From Clostridium_I sp963725425 (GTDB lineage: Bacteria; Bacillota; Clostridia; Clostridiales; Clostridiaceae): DNA of 64,000 nt. The stretch lies in contig CAVRYJ010000042.1 in assembly GCA_963725425.1 (NCBI GenBank), forward strand, positions 1-64,000, read 5' to 3'. Under the pieces are notes generated by a model that worked only from the letters and a program-made list of their open reading frames with translations, had not been told where the DNA came from and ran no database searches. The position numbers were made by a program, and so were the translations under genes. How positions within the stretch are numbered: position 1 is the first letter of the stretch; each line of letters opens with the position of its first letter. Shown one piece after another: positions 61,944 through 64,000 of the stretch.

Positions 61944-63365
61944 TCACCCCTTCCTAAGTAAAGATTTGATTTCTCCAATAGTTATGTACTTAGTAATAAA
62001 TATAAAGACACTGTACATAGCTGCGCTGATAACAATATTTATAATAATATTAACATTATTATATTTAAGTAAAATAGTTATTAAGCCCATTAATAAACTT
62101 GGAAATAAAGCCCTCACTATATTTTTCATGTTTGATACTACTATTATCTCTTTGGCATACCACTTCATCATCACAAAGTTAATAATTTCAGAGAGTAAAG
62201 TTATTATAGCTGCAATATTCATTCCATATTTTGGTGTCAAAACTAAATTCAATCCAAGATTTATTATAGCTGAAACTGCCACCGCCTTTACATATTTTCT
62301 TTCTAAGTTACAGGCATTTAATCCATAACCATATAATTCTCTAAAAAAGAGAATCACAACATAAATTAATAATATAGAAAAAGAAGTGTAAGCCTTCAAA
62401 AATGTTTTATCATACAATAATATAATTAATTGCTTTGAAAGTATTATTCCTCCTATTGCCACTGGTATTATAAATGCGGCTAATATTTTTGAAGTCTTAT
62501 TCATAAGTTCACTAAGTTTCTCCCTAGAATTTTCATTAAAATACGTAATCATTACAGGAAAAATAGGAATAAATATCATACCAACCACATTAATAAGAAA
62601 GAATATAATATTATAGCCAGATGCATAAACTCCAGCCTCTGCGCTACCTCTTGAAAAGTAAATAACCACTCTATCTACATTCCCATTTATCATAGCTAGC
62701 AGTCCAGAAATTACAAATGGAATTCCAAAATTTATATAACCTAGCATCGTTCTCTTGTTTAATCTTACCTTTACTTTTAATTTTTCTTTAAAAAAATACC
62801 CATAAAACTGGAATAGAACTCCCAGCACTAGGGCTAAAACCGTAAACAGTGGTACATAATATAGCTGAGTTTTCTCTTTTAAAAATATGTAAACTAACAC
62901 AAATGGAATACCACTCTTAAGTACATTGTATACAGAATTATACTCCATCTTTTGCAACCCACTATATACCCAATCAATGCTCATAGCCATTGGAAGTAGT
63001 GTTAACCCATATAACACTAATAGTATTGCTAGAACACCATCGTGATTGAATTTCCATATACATAGTGACACTACTGCTATTAGCACAAGGCTAATAATAA
63101 AAAGGATAATCCTAAAGACAAGTATATCTCCTACTACGGTTTTTATTCGACTTTTATCCTTTGCAATTTCACGTGTTCCATAAGTTTGCAATCCAAAAAG
63201 TACAAACAAAGTAAAATAGGTAATCATGGATTGTACTGTTGTTAATTCTCCAAAGGCAGCTTCACCCAATCTCTTCCCGCAAAAACTTGTTGTAAGAAAT
63301 GAAAACAACTGGGCTAAGATACTTGAACTGATTACAACTATAGCATTTTTAGCCACTTTATTCAT
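61944..63365 (-). CDS. Polysaccharide flippase (Wzx/PST family)
   Basis: A 473-residue protein with about 12-14 membrane segments. Opening KNAIVVISSSILAQLFSFLT, then LGEAAFGELTTVQSMITYF and GLQTYGTREIAKDK are marks of the MATE/PST exporters that flip lipid-linked sugar repeats. First gene after the interrupted intergenic region in the cluster, downstream of rfbD. Confidence 0.88.
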   Translation of the reverse strand: MNKVAKNAIVVISSSILAQLFSFLTTSFCGKRLGEAAFGELTTVQSMITYFTLFVLFGLQTYGTREIAKDKSRIKTVVGDILVFRIILFIISLVLIAVVSLCIWKFNHDGVLAILLVLYGLTLLPMAMSIDWVYSGLQKMEYNSVYNVLKSGIPFVLVYIFLKEKTQLYYVPLFTVLALVLGVLFQFYGYFFKEKLKVKVRLNKRTMLGYINFGIPFVISGLLAMINGNVDRVVIYFSRGSAEAGVYASGYNIIFFLINVVGMIFIPIFPVMITYFNENSREKLSELMNKTSKILAAFIIPVAIGGIILSKQLIILLYDKTFLKAYTSFSILLIYVVILFFRELYGYGLNACNLERKYVKAVAVSAIINLGLNLVLTPKYGMNIAAIITLLSEIINFVMMKWYAKEIIVVSNMKNIVRALFPSLLMGLITILLKYNNVNIIINIVISAAMYSVFIFITKYITIGEIKSLLRKG

Positions 63366-63415
63366 CTAAATACCTTCCTTAAATCCATTTGGTTATTTCT
63401 TTGATGATTCCTTAA

Positions 63416-63631
63416 AAGGGGTTGCTCTAAAAATCATAATAAATTGCAAAGCAATTTATTAAGTGGAGAGTTGATAATTGAGAGTTGAGAGTTAATGTTG
63501 ATTTTAGGCAGCAAAGCTACCTAAAATCTAAAATCAATTATTAGTTTTTCTGAGCTTGCTCAGAAAAACATCATTAACTCTCAATTTTCAATTTTCAATT
63601 CTTAACTTCCTTATTTTTATAGCAACCCCTT
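63416..63631. mobile_element. MITE-like element, family B (about 216 bp)
   Basis: Ends AAGGGGTTGCTCTAAAAAT and, on the other strand, AAGGGGTTGCTATAAAAAT: 18 of 19 identical terminal repeats. Inside is a second inverted repeat (GAGAGTTGAGAGTTAATG with CATTAACTCTCAATT) flanking the hairpin TTTTTCTGAG-CTTG-CTCAGAAAAA. A partial family-A end (GGTTATTTCTTTGATGATT) abuts it at 63391. Confidence 0.65.
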
Positions 63632-63641
63632 ATTATATCAA

Positions 63642-64000
63642 TTAAGCATCAAGATCTGCAAGATACTCTTTTAATGATTCTTTCCAATCTCTTGTGATAT
63701 CCCCTGTTGTTAATTCCAGCATGTAATTCCTAAGTACAGAATATTTGGGTCTTTTAGCAACAGCTACGAATTCATCAGAAGTACATGGTACTACTTTAAT
63801 ATTGATGTTCCTAATTGCAAATATCTCTAAAGCAAAGTCATACCAAGAACAAACTCCCTTACATGTGCAATGGAATAAGCCATAATTTTTTTCACTAACA
63901 AGTTTTATAACAACTCTTGCTAAATCCACAGTGCTTGTTGGCGTACCAATTTGATCATTTACTACTTTAAGTTCATCATGATCTTTGCTAAGTTTTAGCA
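63642..64000 (-). CDS. rfbD: dTDP-4-dehydrorhamnose reductase, C-terminal part (runs off the window)
   Basis: About 119 codons visible; the frame continues upstream past 64000. VNDQIGTPTSTVDLARVVIK, GLFHCTCKGVCSWYDFALEI and the end AKRPKYSVLRNYMLEL are the C-terminal marks of RfbD/RmlD. It makes dTDP-L-rhamnose, implying the polysaccharide contains rhamnose. Confidence 0.88.
   Translation of the reverse strand, partial: LKLSKDHDELKVVNDQIGTPTSTVDLARVVIKLVSEKNYGLFHCTCKGVCSWYDFALEIFAIRNINIKVVPCTSDEFVAVAKRPKYSVLRNYMLELTTGDITRDWKESLKEYLADLDA

Overview
The window looks like the chromosome of an AT-rich, spore-forming Clostridium (sensu stricto type) carrying one large prophage. Host indicators are the spoIIAA-spoIIAB-sigF-spoVAC-spoVAD-spoVAE cluster, yunB, a pdaA-type deacetylase, the low G+C content and strong GGAGG ribosome-binding sites. 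I made no database search; every identification rests on motifs and gene order read from the sequence.

Layout: 1-2206 is a scar region holding a decayed IS4/IS1634-like transposase (139-1837) and a 33-residue N-terminal remnant of a tyrosine integrase (1966-2067). 2207-38055 is a prophage of about 35.8 kb bounded by a 92-bp direct repeat. The right copy of that repeat is the 3' end of yebC, so the phage integrates into yebC and rebuilds its last 24 codons. Late genes run leftward: small and large terminase, portal, head protein, scaffold, capsid, connectors, then a PBSX/XkdK-T type contractile tail with a -1 frameshift in the tail chaperone, tail fibre, XhlA and holin. No endolysin was recognised.

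The early region (24-34 kb) is the unusual part. A leftward operon from a divergent operator region (33154-33230) encodes small proteins, a DEAH helicase and a 989-residue protein that carries the signature motifs of single-chain double-psi beta-barrel RNA polymerases (DVDGD at 611-615, an FSDGxG-like motif and a KG motif). These are the motifs of SP-beta YonO and cellular RNA-dependent RNA polymerases. On the opposite strand lie several well-formed promoters followed by hairpins and terminators but no ORF. About 1.9 kb (34660-36540) is non-coding, locally GC-rich and full of perfect hairpins, and looks like one or more large structured RNAs. I infer that the polymerase serves phage transcription; whether it and the RNAs work together is open.

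Right of the prophage is ordinary host chromosome: yebC, a YigZ-family gene, a HEAT-repeat gene, a MocR-type regulator, a nucleotidyltransferase, hflX (frameshifted), hpt, yunB, a class A penicillin-binding protein (frameshifted near its start), the spoVA/spoIIA operons, an Eco57I-like adenine methyltransferase, pdaA, a GNAT acetyltransferase, fchA-like, a membrane glycosyltransferase, a nitroreductase and a surface-polysaccharide cluster (two glycosyltransferases, a flippase and a partial rfbD). Intergenic regions contain at least two families of short inverted-repeat (MITE-like) elements. Three separate frameshifts coincide with A-runs that look one A short, so sequencing error is a live alternative to real mutation.
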